Positions 17,719 to 26,506 of a DNA stretch of 64,000 nt are shown in pieces. This stretch comes from Devosia sp. (GTDB taxonomy: Bacteria > Pseudomonadota > Alphaproteobacteria > Rhizobiales > Devosiaceae), in the NCBI RefSeq assembly GCF_017744655.1, contig NZ_JAGIAW010000014.1:1-64000 (forward strand), in the 5' to 3' direction. Below the pieces are notes generated by a model. That model saw only the letters and a program-made list of their open reading frames with translations, had not been told where the DNA came from and did not search any database. Each line of letters begins with the position of its first letter. Position 1 is the stretch's first letter. The position numbers and the translations under genes are program-made.

Positions 17719-18082
17719 CGGCCGCAGCCGTTTCCTGGGGCGCCCCATCGAGCTGCCCGATCAGCGCCGAGAACTTCTCCATCTGCGCTTCGAGTTGCGC
17801 CACGCGCTTCCGTGCATTGGAGGCACTCTGCTCGGCCGAGCGGATCACCGCCTCGTCGGCCGCAGCCCGCATTCCATACTCTTCCGAAGTATCGAGCATG
17901 GTGGCCGCCTGCGCATAATACATGCTCATGCGCTGCTTCAGCCCGTCGCGTTCGCGGCGAGCATCGGCGAGAGCCATCAAAATGGCATTGCGCACGGTTT
18001 CCATTCGGGCCTGGTCGGTCTCGGCGTCCCGGCCCGGATTGCGGGTGCGAAAGGCACCCGGTCGAAGCGAAAGAATGGCCAT
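17702..18082 (-). CDS. Small coiled-coil protein between exoY and glycosyltransferase genes
   Basis: A protein of 126 residues that I do not recognise. It has AGGAG six bases before its ATG and lies ten bases after exoY, so it is a real operon member. Residues about 18-105 are almost wholly helical with heptad-like spacing, rich in Ala, Arg, Glu and Gln. The acidic C terminus is short. There is no signal peptide or membrane segment. It could be a scaffold or accessory factor for the sugar transferase or the polymerisation complex. Function is unknown. Confidence 0.65.
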   Translation of the reverse strand: MAILSLRPGAFRTRNPGRDAETDQARMETVRNAILMALADARRERDGLKQRMSMYYAQAATMLDTSEEYGMRAAADEAVIRSAEQSASNARKRVAQLEAQMEKFSALIGQLDGAPQETAAADVDIA

Positions 18083-18091
18083 ATGGTTCTC

Positions 18092-18763
18092 CTACCGGCT
18101 GCCGGTTCGAAGGGCGACAACCCTTACGGTCTTGAGAAGAATGACCATGTCGCCAGTAAAGCTCCATTCGCGCACATAGGTGCTGTCGAGCTGCACGCGC
18201 TGGTCATAGCCCACATCGCTGCGACCGCTGACCTGCCAGAGCCCGGTAATGCCCGGCCGCACGGCCGAATAATCCTCGATGCGCTCGGCATAGCGAATGA
18301 CTTCGTCCTGCACGATGGGACGCGGCCCCACGAGGCTCATGTCCCCGCGAATGACATTGATCAGCTGCGGCAGTTCATCAAGGCTGGTCACGCGCAGGAA
18401 CCGGCCAAGCCTGGTGATCCGCGGATCATTGCGCAGCTTCTGCGTTTCTTCCCATTCGGCCCGCGCCGCCGGGAAAAGCTCAAGATGACGCTGCAGCGCC
18501 TCCTGGGAATTGACTACCATGGAGCGGAATTTGAGGCACCGGAACCGGCGCCCGTTGAGCCCGAGCCGCTCATGCCCGAAAAAGATCGGGCCGCGGTCGG
18601 TTGAAAACATGATGACGGCGATGAAGAATATGGCCGGCAGCGCAAAGATCAGCATGGCGGATGCCGCGACCACATCGAAGGCACGTTTGGCGACGCCCCC
18701 ACGGGGCATGCCGGCTTTGCTCGGATAGGTAGTTTCGCCGACTTCGGCATTGATGATCGACAT
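18092..18763 (-). CDS. exoY: ExoY-like undecaprenyl-phosphate sugar-1-phosphate transferase
   Basis: A protein of 223 residues of the bacterial sugar transferase family. It has one hydrophobic hairpin at about residues 30-52, then the conserved [23 protein letters not shown] and [14 protein letters not shown] blocks. In succinoglycan synthesis ExoY moves galactose-1-phosphate from UDP-galactose to undecaprenyl phosphate, the first committed step. Its length matches ExoY (about 226). It is the first gene of the minus-strand operon exoY-coiled coil-GT-exoQ-GT-flippase. Confidence 0.92.
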   Translation of the reverse strand: MSIINAEVGETTYPSKAGMPRGGVAKRAFDVVAASAMLIFALPAIFFIAVIMFSTDRGPIFFGHERLGLNGRRFRCLKFRSMVVNSQEALQRHLELFPAARAEWEETQKLRNDPRITRLGRFLRVTSLDELPQLINVIRGDMSLVGPRPIVQDEVIRYAERIEDYSAVRPGITGLWQVSGRSDVGYDQRVQLDSTYVREWSFTGDMVILLKTVRVVALRTGSR

Positions 18764-19188
18764 GATGTTCTCTCTCGCAGAATGGACTTGCGAAGAAAGG
18801 CAGCAGAGCCCGCCTTTTCTTGACGTGCGGAAGGGGTCGCAGAAGCGCCATGCGCTTAAGCGAAACCGGGTTTCTCACTCATCTCTGATAGGCCCCGAAC
18901 ATCTGTCCGGAGACGCCGCATTTGCGGTCGAGGCCTGTGGCTTGCCCCGACATATGGTGAACCAAACATGATGAGAAATGCGTATCAACGCCTCTCATGC
19001 ATAGCTGTCATGCAGGGGGGCGGTCACAAAATTGCCCCAAGAAACGATGGGCAAAGCGAGGTAAATCAAGCCCTTAAGAAGAGCGCATCACTCGCGGATG
19101 GGATATACTGTACTAAAGTACAGAAGTGCGTTTTCAGGCGCGTCAAACAAGTAACCACACGTAGAATTGGCCGTATTGCCGCTCTGTC
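18764..19188. other. Long leader and promoter region of the exoY operon
   Basis: 425 bases without a convincing gene. The notable element is the 16-base palindrome at 19108-19123, listed separately. The gap must hold the promoter of the exoY operon, but no good -35/-10 pair was found. The distance from the palindrome to the exoY start is about 345 bases, so any promoter near it would give a long untranslated leader. Confidence 0.4.
19108..19123. promoter_or_regulatory. Lux-box-like palindrome upstream of exoY
   Basis: CTGTACTAAAGTACAG is a near-perfect palindrome, with seven-base arms around AA. It has the CTG-N10-CAG frame of LuxR-type binding sites and shares the outer CTGTA...GTACAG bases with the Vibrio lux box core. 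It could bind a quorum-sensing or LuxR-solo regulator controlling exopolysaccharide. No luxR or luxI gene is in this window. A different dimeric repressor is equally possible. Confidence 0.4.
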
Positions 19189-19377
19189 TTAAAGGCTGAA
19201 CAGGAACATCACCCCGTTCCAGACGAGATAGATGCCGACCCAGGCCAGAGCCATCACGCCGATGGCAACCAGCCCCCAGGGCCAGGGAAAAGGCGCACGT
19301 TGGCCGGTGTTGGAGGGGGCTGCCAGAGGCACCTTGCGGGCCGCGCCATCCTCGGGCCTGTCACCGTCCACGTTCAT
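19189..19377 (-). CDS. Small single-span membrane protein
   Basis: A protein of about 60 residues. The first 30 residues are polar and proline-rich. The last 30 (WPWGLVAIGVMALAWVGIY region) form one membrane span ending at the C terminus. GGAGG lies directly against the ATG at 19377, so the GTG at 19371, six bases after that site, may be the real start and would give a protein two residues shorter. It stands alone between exoY and exoN. Function is unknown. Confidence 0.5.
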   Translation of the reverse strand: MNVDGDRPEDGAARKVPLAAPSNTGQRAPFPWPWGLVAIGVMALAWVGIYLVWNGVMFLFSL

Positions 19378-19794
19378 CCTCCATCTGGCGGGCGTTCTTG
19401 TCAGGCGGCGCCATTTGAGCCGCAGCCATTTTCCTACCAGTACCCGGTAAATACACCCCTCGCGGACAGATTAAAATACGCAGGGCCTTCACGACTGCGT
19501 AGCGCGGCGCTTTTGGCAGCGATTTTCCAGCTCGCCGCACTCATTCGCCTTTACTTGCGACCGCGCCTCGCAGCCAGGAAAGGACTTGCAAATATATGAA
19601 AATACTTATCTGCAGCGTCTGGCATCAAATCGATAAAATGGCGCCTATGTGACCAATTGCCTTGAAACTAGGCAAAATGAATCGAGAGCAAAACTGCAAT
19701 CGAGCCATGCGGTTCAGGAACCCAATTTGGCTGGATCGACTTTGGTCTACATGCTCCAATTCAACCTGTTGTTACCCTCAATCAGGAGAAAGCC
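19378..19794. other. Intergenic region before exoN
   Basis: 417 bases. The section at about 19580-19640 is AT-rich and is the likely promoter area for exoN, but no -35/-10 pair stands out. AGGAG lies seven bases before the exoN ATG. No gene, repeat or RNA structure was recognised. Confidence 0.35.
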
Positions 19795-20706
19795 ATGGTA
19801 AAACGCGTCAAAACTGCCGTTTTCCCGGTCGCAGGCCTCGGAACACGTTTCCTGCCGGCCACCAAGGCCATGCCGAAAGAGATGCTGACGGTCGTCGATC
19901 GTCCCCTCATTCAATATGCAGTGGACGAAGCGCGCGAAGCCGGAATCACCCACTTCGTCTTCGTCACCGGCCGCAACAAGGGCGTTATCGAAGACCATTT
20001 CGATCGCCAGTTCGAGCTTGAGACCACGCTCGAATCCCGCGGCAAGACCGCCGCCCTCGAGGCCCTGCAAAAGGACCTGCCCTCGGCCGGCCGCACCAGC
20101 TTCACCCGCCAGCAGGAGCCGCTCGGTCTCGGCCACGCCGTCTGGTGCGCCCGCGATATCGTCGGCGACGAGCCCTTCGCCCTCCTCCTCCCCGACATGC
20201 TGTTCAAGAGCCACCGCGGCGTTCTCAAGCAGATGATGGAAGCCTATGAGGAAATCGGCGGCAACATCATCGCCGTCGAGGAAGTGCCGCACCAGGAAGT
20301 GTCGTCCTATGGCGTCGTCGGCCGTGGCACCGGCACCGATGCCGGTTTCCGCATCACCGACATGGTGGAAAAGCCAAAGCCCCAGGACGCCCCGTCCAAT
20401 CTCATCATCTCCGGCCGCTACATCCTGCAGCCCGAAGTCTTCAATCTCCTCGCCGACCAGCCCCGCGGCGCCGGCGGTGAAATCCAGCTCACCGACGCCA
20501 TGCAGACCCTCATGCACACCCAACCCTTCGCCGGCGTCAAATATGAAGGCCAGTCCTTCGATTGCGGCTCGAAGGTGGGCTTCCTCACCGCCAACGTCGC
20601 CTACGCCCTCGACCGCGACGACATCGCCGACGGCTTCCTCACTGCCCTCGGCAAACTCGGCCTCCACACCGCCCTCATCGACGGCATGAAAATCGCCGCA
20701 GAATAA
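19795..20706 (+). CDS. exoN: UTP-glucose-1-phosphate uridylyltransferase (GalU/ExoN)
   Basis: A protein of 303 residues. The nucleotide-binding signature [18 protein letters not shown] follows the first strand, and the conserved lysine region [12 protein letters not shown] and the late GSKVGFL segment are present. It makes UDP-glucose from UTP and glucose-1-phosphate, the precursor for most sugars of a succinoglycan-type polymer. The length is typical for GalU/ExoN. It has its own ribosome-binding site (AGGAG) and is followed by a strong terminator, so it is probably monocistronic. Confidence 0.95.
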   Translation: MVKRVKTAVFPVAGLGTRFLPATKAMPKEMLTVVDRPLIQYAVDEAREAGITHFVFVTGRNKGVIEDHFDRQFELETTLESRGKTAALEALQKDLPSAGRTSFTRQQEPLGLGHAVWCARDIVGDEPFALLLPDMLFKSHRGVLKQMMEAYEEIGGNIIAVEEVPHQEVSSYGVVGRGTGTDAGFRITDMVEKPKPQDAPSNLIISGRYILQPEVFNLLADQPRGAGGEIQLTDAMQTLMHTQPFAGVKYEGQSFDCGSKVGFLTANVAYALDRDDIADGFLTALGKLGLHTALIDGMKIAAE

Positions 20707-20725
20707 GCCTCTCCCACGCTCTCCC

Positions 20726-20768
20726 AAACGAATGGGCCGCCCAGATCAACCGGGCGGCCCATTCGTTT
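20726..20768. terminator. Strong intrinsic terminator after exoN
   Basis: An exceptionally long perfect hairpin: 17-base arms from AAACGAATGGGCCGCCC to its exact complement around a nine-base loop. T-rich sequence follows on the plus strand, and the A-rich start could make it act in both directions. Confidence 0.9.
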
Positions 20769-20807
20769 TTGCTGACGTCCGAACGCATGCAGTTCCCATT
20801 GCCCTCT

Positions 20808-20879
20808 CGGTGTCATCCCCGCGAAAGCGGGGACCTCCGTTTCCAAACAGCGGTTCCCGCTTTCGCGGGAATGACACCG
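20808..20879. repeat. REP-like double-hairpin repeat, copy 1
   Basis: Two inverted units, each close to GTCATYCCCGCGAAAGCGGG, face each other around a short spacer. Each unit can fold alone or pair with the other. This copy lies between exoN and exoP, which converge. Other copies are near 28898, 31352, 41098 and 58412. Confidence 0.85.
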
Positions 20880-20908
20880 TGGAAGGAACTGTGAAGACTG
20901 CGGCTTGC

Positions 20909-20948
20909 GCCTCCCTCCCCCTTGTGGGGAGGGAACGAGGGTGGGGGC
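20909..20948. repeat. Short pyrimidine/purine mosaic repeat
   Basis: A C-rich run (CTCCCTCCCCC) is followed after TTGT by its G-rich complement and a further G-rich tail. It resembles the ends of the longer repeats at 36930 and 37987, and probably is a decayed member of the same class. Confidence 0.45.
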
Positions 20949-20957
20949 CTAGGAGCC

Positions 20958-20992
20958 ACAAAAAAGGGCTCCCGGATCAAACCCGGAAGCCC
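20958..20992 (-). terminator. Intrinsic terminator of the exoPMAL operon
   Basis: Read on the minus strand, the hairpin GGGCTTCCGGG-TTTGAT-CCGGGAGCCC is followed by six T. It lies 27 bases after the exoP stop and should end the exoL-exoA-exoM-exoP transcript. Confidence 0.88.
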
Positions 20993-21018
20993 AAAAGCAA
21001 ACTGGCGCTGTTTGAAGA

Positions 21019-23259
21019 TCAGCCCTCCGCCCCCTCAGTTTCCTTCGCCGCACGCACTTCACCGCGATAAGCAAACCGCTCCAGGCCGCCAATATCGGTA
21101 AACTTCGGCAAGGTGCCAAGATCGACCTTGTTGAGCACCACGCCAACGACATGATCAGCCAGTTCCGGCTCGCGCTCGAATACATTGCGCACCAGGCGCC
21201 GCGGGGTTTTCCCCCACTCCGTCACCAGCACACTGGCATCGGTTAGCGGCAGCACCGAGAGCGCGTCAATCACCGGCCCCAGCGCCGGCAGATCGATAAT
21301 GACATAATCGAACTGCCCCCGCGCCTCGGCCAAAACCTTCTGCATGGCAATGCTCGAAAGATCGCCGCCGCCCGCCTCCGGGGCACTGGCCGAAAGCATG
21401 ACGAGCCCCGTTTCGAGATCCGTCGTCGCCGCATTGCGCCAATCGCCCTGCTGCGAAGGCATGATCCGCGTGGGAATACCGTTCCGACCCGCACCAAGAT
21501 CGGCATCGAGCAACAGCACCCGCGATCCCATCGCCGTCAGCATTTCCGCAAAGGACATTGCGAAGGTCGATTTCCCCTCATTGGGCAAAACCGACAGCAC
21601 GCCGATCACGGCGGTGCCGCGATCCGACACCGGCTGCAATACCAACCGCGTCGATTTCAGCGCTTCGGCATAAGGCGCACCCCATCGCCGCCCGACGCGC
21701 GTGCCCAAGGCCCCACGCACCAGCGTGCGAATAGTCCGCCGCCGCGCCTCTGCGCTCTCCCCACGCCCGATCTGCAGCTTCGGCATATAGCCAAGGAACC
21801 GAATGCCCAGCTCGCGGCGCACCTTCGACCCAGTCCGGAATCCACTCTCGCGCAGTTCATTGAGAACACCCAGCACCGCGCCGAAGAAGCACCCGGCAAT
21901 CACCGCCGCCGCCAGAATGACCATGGTCTTCGGGCTCGCCGGCTGCTCGGGCAGCAGCGCATCCGTCACGATACGCACCGACGGAATGGGGAAACTCTGC
22001 CGCTGCACCGCCTCCTCATAGCGCGCCAGATAGCTGTTATAGAGCGTGCGCAAAGCATCGGAACGCTGCTGCAACTCATTGAGCCGCACCTGCTCCTGCC
22101 CGATAGCGCCGGCGCTCTGCCCTTCAGCATTGATATCGCCGCGCAGCCCGGCTTCCTGCTCCTGCGCAATGGCCAACTGCGTCCGATATTGTTGATCAAG
22201 AGTCTGCAGCAGCGCAAAAATCCGGCTATCTAGCGCCCCCTTCTCTGCCTTCAACACCACCAGTTGCGGATGGTCGGCGCCATAGCTGGCCTCCACCTCG
22301 GCAATCCGGCTCGTCAGCGTCGCCACCTGATTGCGCAGCAACGAAAGCTCCGCCGGATCGGTCTGTGCGCCACTCAGCAGCGCCACCGAGCTCGAAGCCG
22401 CTTCCGGCCCTGCCGCCACCACGGCACCAACCTGCGCTGAAAGCGCCCGCAGCCGCGCCGTCTCCGCCTGCGCATCCGCTAACTTGGTGGAAAGGCTTTC
22501 AATCCGCTGGGCCGTCAGATCGCGATCCTGCCCCACGGACAGCCCCGTCTCCTGCCGATATTGTTCAATGGCTAGAATAGCCTGGCGCTGGCTTTCGCCA
22601 ATCTCGGCCAACCGCTGCTGCAGCCAATCGGCCGCCGCACCCGTCGCCTCAAGCTCCGCGTTCAACTGATCCTGCAGCAGCGCCTTGCCATAAGCCTGCG
22701 CGATCCGCTGTGCCAATTCGGGCGTCGCTGCTTCATAGCCCACACGAATGATCGAGCTGCGCCCCATGCGGTCCACCACCACATTGGCGCGCAACATGCC
22801 CACCACCTCATCAAGGCTCGCCTCCAGCGCCATCGGTTGCGCCTTCGGACCAAGCCCGATCAGGCCCTTAGCACGCTGGCTGAACGATGGCGGCGGATTG
22901 AGAAATTCCTGATCGGTCATCAGGTTCTCCGTCTCGGCCACCGCTTTCGCCACGCGGCTCGAACGCAAAACCTCGATCTGATTAAGCACCTGCGCCTCAA
23001 GATCGGTCGTGCTGGTGGGCGTTGACTCCCCGCTCGTCACCTGCTCCAGCTTCTTGTCGATCAGGATCTGCCCAGCCGACAGATAGCTCCGCGGTGCCAT
23101 GGTGAGGTAAAACCCGGCCAGCACCACCATCACGGCAACACACAGCCCAAGCACCAGCGCCTGCCGCCTGATCAGCGAAAAGATGCGATCGAGATCAATG
23201 GTCTTCAGGTCCGATGGCTGAGGCGCCACCGCTTCGGGATACAGGTTCTTTTCAAGCAT
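21019..23259 (-). CDS. exoP: ExoP-like polysaccharide co-polymerase / BY-kinase
   Basis: A protein of 746 residues. A Wzz domain lies at about 20-115 with the first membrane span at about 34-54. A periplasmic coiled coil covers about 180-420, and the second span is near 455-477. The cytoplasmic ATPase domain has Walker A at about 556-565 (SVLPNEGKST), Walker A' at 581-587 (VLLLDAD) and Walker B near 651-658. It sets chain length and links synthesis to export through ExoF. The C-terminal tail carries only one tyrosine (about 731), so autophosphorylation may be limited compared with enteric Wzc. It is slightly shorter than S. meliloti ExoP. Confidence 0.92.
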   Translation of the reverse strand: MLEKNLYPEAVAPQPSDLKTIDLDRIFSLIRRQALVLGLCVAVMVVLAGFYLTMAPRSYLSAGQILIDKKLEQVTSGESTPTSTTDLEAQVLNQIEVLRSSRVAKAVAETENLMTDQEFLNPPPSFSQRAKGLIGLGPKAQPMALEASLDEVVGMLRANVVVDRMGRSSIIRVGYEAATPELAQRIAQAYGKALLQDQLNAELEATGAAADWLQQRLAEIGESQRQAILAIEQYRQETGLSVGQDRDLTAQRIESLSTKLADAQAETARLRALSAQVGAVVAAGPEAASSSVALLSGAQTDPAELSLLRNQVATLTSRIAEVEASYGADHPQLVVLKAEKGALDSRIFALLQTLDQQYRTQLAIAQEQEAGLRGDINAEGQSAGAIGQEQVRLNELQQRSDALRTLYNSYLARYEEAVQRQSFPIPSVRIVTDALLPEQPASPKTMVILAAAVIAGCFFGAVLGVLNELRESGFRTGSKVRRELGIRFLGYMPKLQIGRGESAEARRRTIRTLVRGALGTRVGRRWGAPYAEALKSTRLVLQPVSDRGTAVIGVLSVLPNEGKSTFAMSFAEMLTAMGSRVLLLDADLGAGRNGIPTRIMPSQQGDWRNAATTDLETGLVMLSASAPEAGGGDLSSIAMQKVLAEARGQFDYVIIDLPALGPVIDALSVLPLTDASVLVTEWGKTPRRLVRNVFEREPELADHVVGVVLNKVDLGTLPKFTDIGGLERFAYRGEVRAAKETEGAEG

Positions 23260-23281
23260 ATTTTGTCCTTGGCTGTTTCAG

Positions 23282-24172
23282 CTAGGAAGCGGCCGGCTGG
23301 CCATAGTGTTCGGCCTTTGCGAGGCCCAGAATGCCCCCCGCCACGCCCATGTGAAGCACCGCGCGCAGCCAGTTGCGGCGCCGCGATACCGGCGAGAAGG
23401 CCGTCAGTCCGGCCATCACACAGCAAAAGGAAATCTTAGCCATCACCACGGGCAGCCGCTTCAGCGGCGAACCACCGAGCAGCATGCCATGCGTCTGCCC
23501 AAACCGCAGACGGCGCTTGGTCAGCCAATCCATGCTCGCCCGCGCCGCCGGCACCGGTTCCTCGACCACCGCCTCGGGCGCATAGTCGATCTTCCCGCCC
23601 AGCCCCGTCAGCCGATAGAAAAAGTCCGTATCTTCCCCGCCCGAACGACCCAGGGCCGTATTGAAGCGCAACGCCCGGAACGGCGCGACCCAGCGGATCA
23701 GCACATTACAGGTATAGCCAGTGCGGATTTCCCCGCCGACAAACACCGGCAGGGTCGAGTGGAAATCTCCCTCGACCATCCATTCCGGCGCATCAGCATC
23801 ATAGATCGCGCGCACCGGCCCCAACACCGCCGCCGCGCCACTGGCCTGCGCCTTTTCAAGTAGTGCCTTCAGCCAACCCTGGCTCACCACCTCGTCGTCA
23901 TCGACAAAGGCAACGAAGTCGCCATCTGCCGCCTCAAGACAGGCATTGCGCGCAATACAAATATTGGCCGCCGGCGCATGCACATAGGTGACCTTCATGC
24001 CCATTTTCTTCCGCAGCGCCTCCACCCGCTCCCGGGCCGAAGGCACCTCATCATTGTCGGCAATGATCACGCGCAGCTCATGCACACCCCGATCGAGCCG
24101 CGCCACCGAGCGCAGCGTTTCGACCAGGAACGGACGCCTGTAAGTGCAGATGCAGATATCGATCCGTGCCAT
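23282..24172 (-). CDS. exoM: ExoM-like glucosyltransferase
   Basis: A protein of 296 residues of the GT2 family. It begins DICICTYRRP, followed by ADNDE, the metal-binding VDDDE at about 90, and the C-terminal acceptor region GGEDTDFFYR. ExoM adds the fourth sugar (glucose) of the succinoglycan repeat. A hydrophobic segment near residues 235-260 may anchor it to the membrane. It lies between exoP and exoA, with short spacers on both sides. Confidence 0.85.
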   Translation of the reverse strand: MARIDICICTYRRPFLVETLRSVARLDRGVHELRVIIADNDEVPSARERVEALRKKMGMKVTYVHAPAANICIARNACLEAADGDFVAFVDDDEVVSQGWLKALLEKAQASGAAAVLGPVRAIYDADAPEWMVEGDFHSTLPVFVGGEIRTGYTCNVLIRWVAPFRALRFNTALGRSGGEDTDFFYRLTGLGGKIDYAPEAVVEEPVPAARASMDWLTKRRLRFGQTHGMLLGGSPLKRLPVVMAKISFCCVMAGLTAFSPVSRRRNWLRAVLHMGVAGGILGLAKAEHYGQPAAS

Positions 24173-24178
24173 TCGGCC

Positions 24179-25174
24179 TCACACGGTTTCGCGCCGAAAC
24201 GGGCGCTGGACGAGATGCAGCCAGAAGCCGGACGACCAGGCGAAATGCATGATCATAGCGGCCCAGCCAACGAGCGGAGACAGCACCATCGGCGTGCCAT
24301 ATTCGGGATAGTGTTTTTGCGCCGCATGCATGCCGAGCGCGATGCACCCGACACCCCACAGCGCCAGCGGAATGAGAAAGGCCCAGTGCCAGATCGATAG
24401 CACCGCCAGCAGCACCACCGGCAAGATCGCCAGCGGCGCCATCTGCCGCAGCCGCGGCCGCATCCGATGCTTCAGGATATTGCGCGCCCTACCCCCGCCA
24501 TAACCAAAATACTGCCGGAACAGCCCAGCCATGGTCGAGCGCGGATAGTAGATCATGCCCGTCCGGTCAGTGAGCCAGATCGTGTGCCCCTTGGCCCGCA
24601 GCCGGAAATCCAGCTCCGCATCCTCATTGGCACGGAACGTCTCGTCATAGCCGCCGACCTCCCGGAACGCATCGACCCGCATCAGCGCATGATGCCCATG
24701 GTCCACCGGCCCACTACCAAGCCCCATGCGATGCGCCGAACCACCGGTACCAATCGGCGAATTCTGCGCCGTCGCCACCGCGCGTTGAAAGGCGGCGTGG
24801 CCCTTGGTCGTCATGGGGACTACGACACTCGCCACGCCGCGCTCCTCCGCCTCAGCGACCAGCGCGCGGCAGAAATCATCGGGATAGGTCCCATGCGCAT
24901 CGATGCGGATGAGATAGTCCACACCATCGCCAAACTGCGCTACGGCAAGATTGATCGCCGCCGACTGTATCCGCCGCGGATTGTGCATCAGCACCAGGCG
25001 CGGCGCCTCCACCGCCCGCGCCAGCACAATGTCCCGCGTCCCATCGGTGCTACCGCCATCAGCCACGACGACCCGCGCATCCAGCGCCTCCGCCTCGGCC
25101 AGCAGCAGATCGAGCAGTGGTCCGATATGCCGGCTCTCGTTCAGCGTCGGTACGATAATGAGAACGCCGCTCAT
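24179..25174 (-). CDS. exoA: ExoA-like glycosyltransferase
   Basis: A protein of 331 residues. The GT2 motifs are VPTLNES near the start, ADGGSTDGT, IDAHGTYP and ANEDAELDFR. The C-terminal 90 residues contain membrane segments, as in ExoA, which adds the second sugar (beta-1,3 glucose) to the lipid-linked galactose. The ATG at 25174 overlaps the stop of the exoL-like gene by four bases. A longer upstream frame lies inside that gene and is rejected. Confidence 0.87.
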   Translation of the reverse strand: MSGVLIIVPTLNESRHIGPLLDLLLAEAEALDARVVVADGGSTDGTRDIVLARAVEAPRLVLMHNPRRIQSAAINLAVAQFGDGVDYLIRIDAHGTYPDDFCRALVAEAEERGVASVVVPMTTKGHAAFQRAVATAQNSPIGTGGSAHRMGLGSGPVDHGHHALMRVDAFREVGGYDETFRANEDAELDFRLRAKGHTIWLTDRTGMIYYPRSTMAGLFRQYFGYGGGRARNILKHRMRPRLRQMAPLAILPVVLLAVLSIWHWAFLIPLALWGVGCIALGMHAAQKHYPEYGTPMVLSPLVGWAAMIMHFAWSSGFWLHLVQRPFRRETV

Positions 25175-26343
25175 GCCGCCATCTCCGTCTGAAGTTTGAT
25201 TCCGCCGACACCGGCCAACCGCGACACCAACGCCACGCATTCCTCCGCCTCGCAGCGGAAGGCGCGCTTCCCAACAGCCGCAACGGCTTCCGCCAGACCG
25301 CGCAGCCGCTCCGGTGTCATCCCGCCAAACAGCTCGACCAGCGTTTGTTGCTCGATGTCCGGAATGACGACGCCAATCCCGTGCCGCTCGATAAAAGCCG
25401 CCGTCTCGGTTCCTGCCAGCGCGATCGCGACCGCCCCATTGAGGCACCCCTCATAGATCCGATTGGGCAGCAGCCAGGCCGAGTTCTGCCCTTCCTCGAA
25501 GAAGTCGATGGCCCAGACCAGGTGCACCTCCGAATAGATCGCAGGCAGATCATCAGGATACCGATAGGCCCCGCCAAAACTTACATGCGGCGCCGCTTCA
25601 ACCGTCACGTGAAAATCCTCGAACTCAGTCAGCGCTGGCCGCCCCCGCAAGGTCACCTCCAGCTTGCCGCGCAGCGCGCGCGAAACGCCATCCAGCGCCG
25701 CCAGCGATTTCCTGCACCGCAGCGCCCCAAACCAGCCGAGCTGCACCGGCCCCTCGACGCCATCCAGCGCCGCATTGCGCCCGACGGCCTCATGATCAGG
25801 CGCAAAAACCTTGTTCTCGATCAGCAGCGCCGGCGGCGCCCCCTGCTCGTCAAAATAGCGTTCGAGAAATGCCGGCGAACTCGTAATCAGCAGGTTTGCC
25901 TTCTGCATCAGCCGCTGCTCCACGGCCCGCATGCCGCGCCCCAGCCTGTCCTGCCGCAGCATCAACCTATGGATATCGAGGCATTCATAGACCAGCGCCG
26001 GCGGCTCATCCCAAAGCGACAGCAGCCCCTCGGCCACCGCCAGCATTTCGAGATTGCGCGCGATGATCACATCCGGACGCGCCAACACCTTGGCCCAGCG
26101 CTTCACCCCATAGCGCGCCTTCAGCGTCGCCAGCAGCCGCTGCAGCATGCGCGCGTCATGGGTAATATCGAGTTCGACCACGGTCTCGGCCGGCAGATCC
26201 GCCAGCGGCGCATCGGCGCGACGAAACCCGGCTATTTCCACCTCTGCTCCACCCAGGCGCAGCATGGCCAGCCGCCGCGCTACCGCGGGGTCGGAGAGGT
26301 TGTGGACCAGGTAGAGAATTCTCGGCAAGAACGCATCTCCCAT
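25171..26343 (-). CDS. exoL: ExoL-like glycosyltransferase (GT-B fold)
   Basis: A protein of 390 residues with the two-domain GT-B appearance. The N-terminal part is ILYLVHNLSDPAV, and the C-terminal domain has a WLLPNRIYEGCLNGAVAIAL segment for donor binding. It corresponds in context and length to ExoL, which adds the third sugar in succinoglycan synthesis. It is the first gene of exoL-exoA-exoM-exoP. The true start could be a few codons later: GGGAG within codons 2-3 points to a TTG at codon 6. Confidence 0.82.
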   Translation of the reverse strand: MGDAFLPRILYLVHNLSDPAVARRLAMLRLGGAEVEIAGFRRADAPLADLPAETVVELDITHDARMLQRLLATLKARYGVKRWAKVLARPDVIIARNLEMLAVAEGLLSLWDEPPALVYECLDIHRLMLRQDRLGRGMRAVEQRLMQKANLLITSSPAFLERYFDEQGAPPALLIENKVFAPDHEAVGRNAALDGVEGPVQLGWFGALRCRKSLAALDGVSRALRGKLEVTLRGRPALTEFEDFHVTVEAAPHVSFGGAYRYPDDLPAIYSEVHLVWAIDFFEEGQNSAWLLPNRIYEGCLNGAVAIALAGTETAAFIERHGIGVVIPDIEQQTLVELFGGMTPERLRGLAEAVAAVGKRAFRCEAEECVALVSRLAGVGGIKLQTEMAA

Positions 26344-26458
26344 CCAAAGCTAAGTGCCCAAGTGGAGATGTTCCGAGCTATGCGGTCAACGCGACCAACC
26401 GTGACTGAGAACTGCGCTCAACGCATGCCCCAAAGCCGCCACAATTGAACCGCGGCAA

Positions 26459-26482
26459 GGCGGGGCTTTGCGCCACCCCGCC
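26459..26482 (-). terminator. GC-rich hairpin after the UvrA-like gene
   Basis: Arms GGCGGGG / CCCCGCC surround a ten-base loop about 25 bases beyond the stop codon. No T-run follows, so it is a weak candidate for a transcript end. Confidence 0.3.
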
Positions 26483-26506
26483 CCGCTGGTGCCACAAGTC
26501 GAATCC

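Noticed and set aside
20760-20960. Possible CRISPR-like array near exoN
   Set aside because: The repeats here are a single inverted pair and a mosaic piece, not evenly spaced direct repeats, and there are no cas genes.
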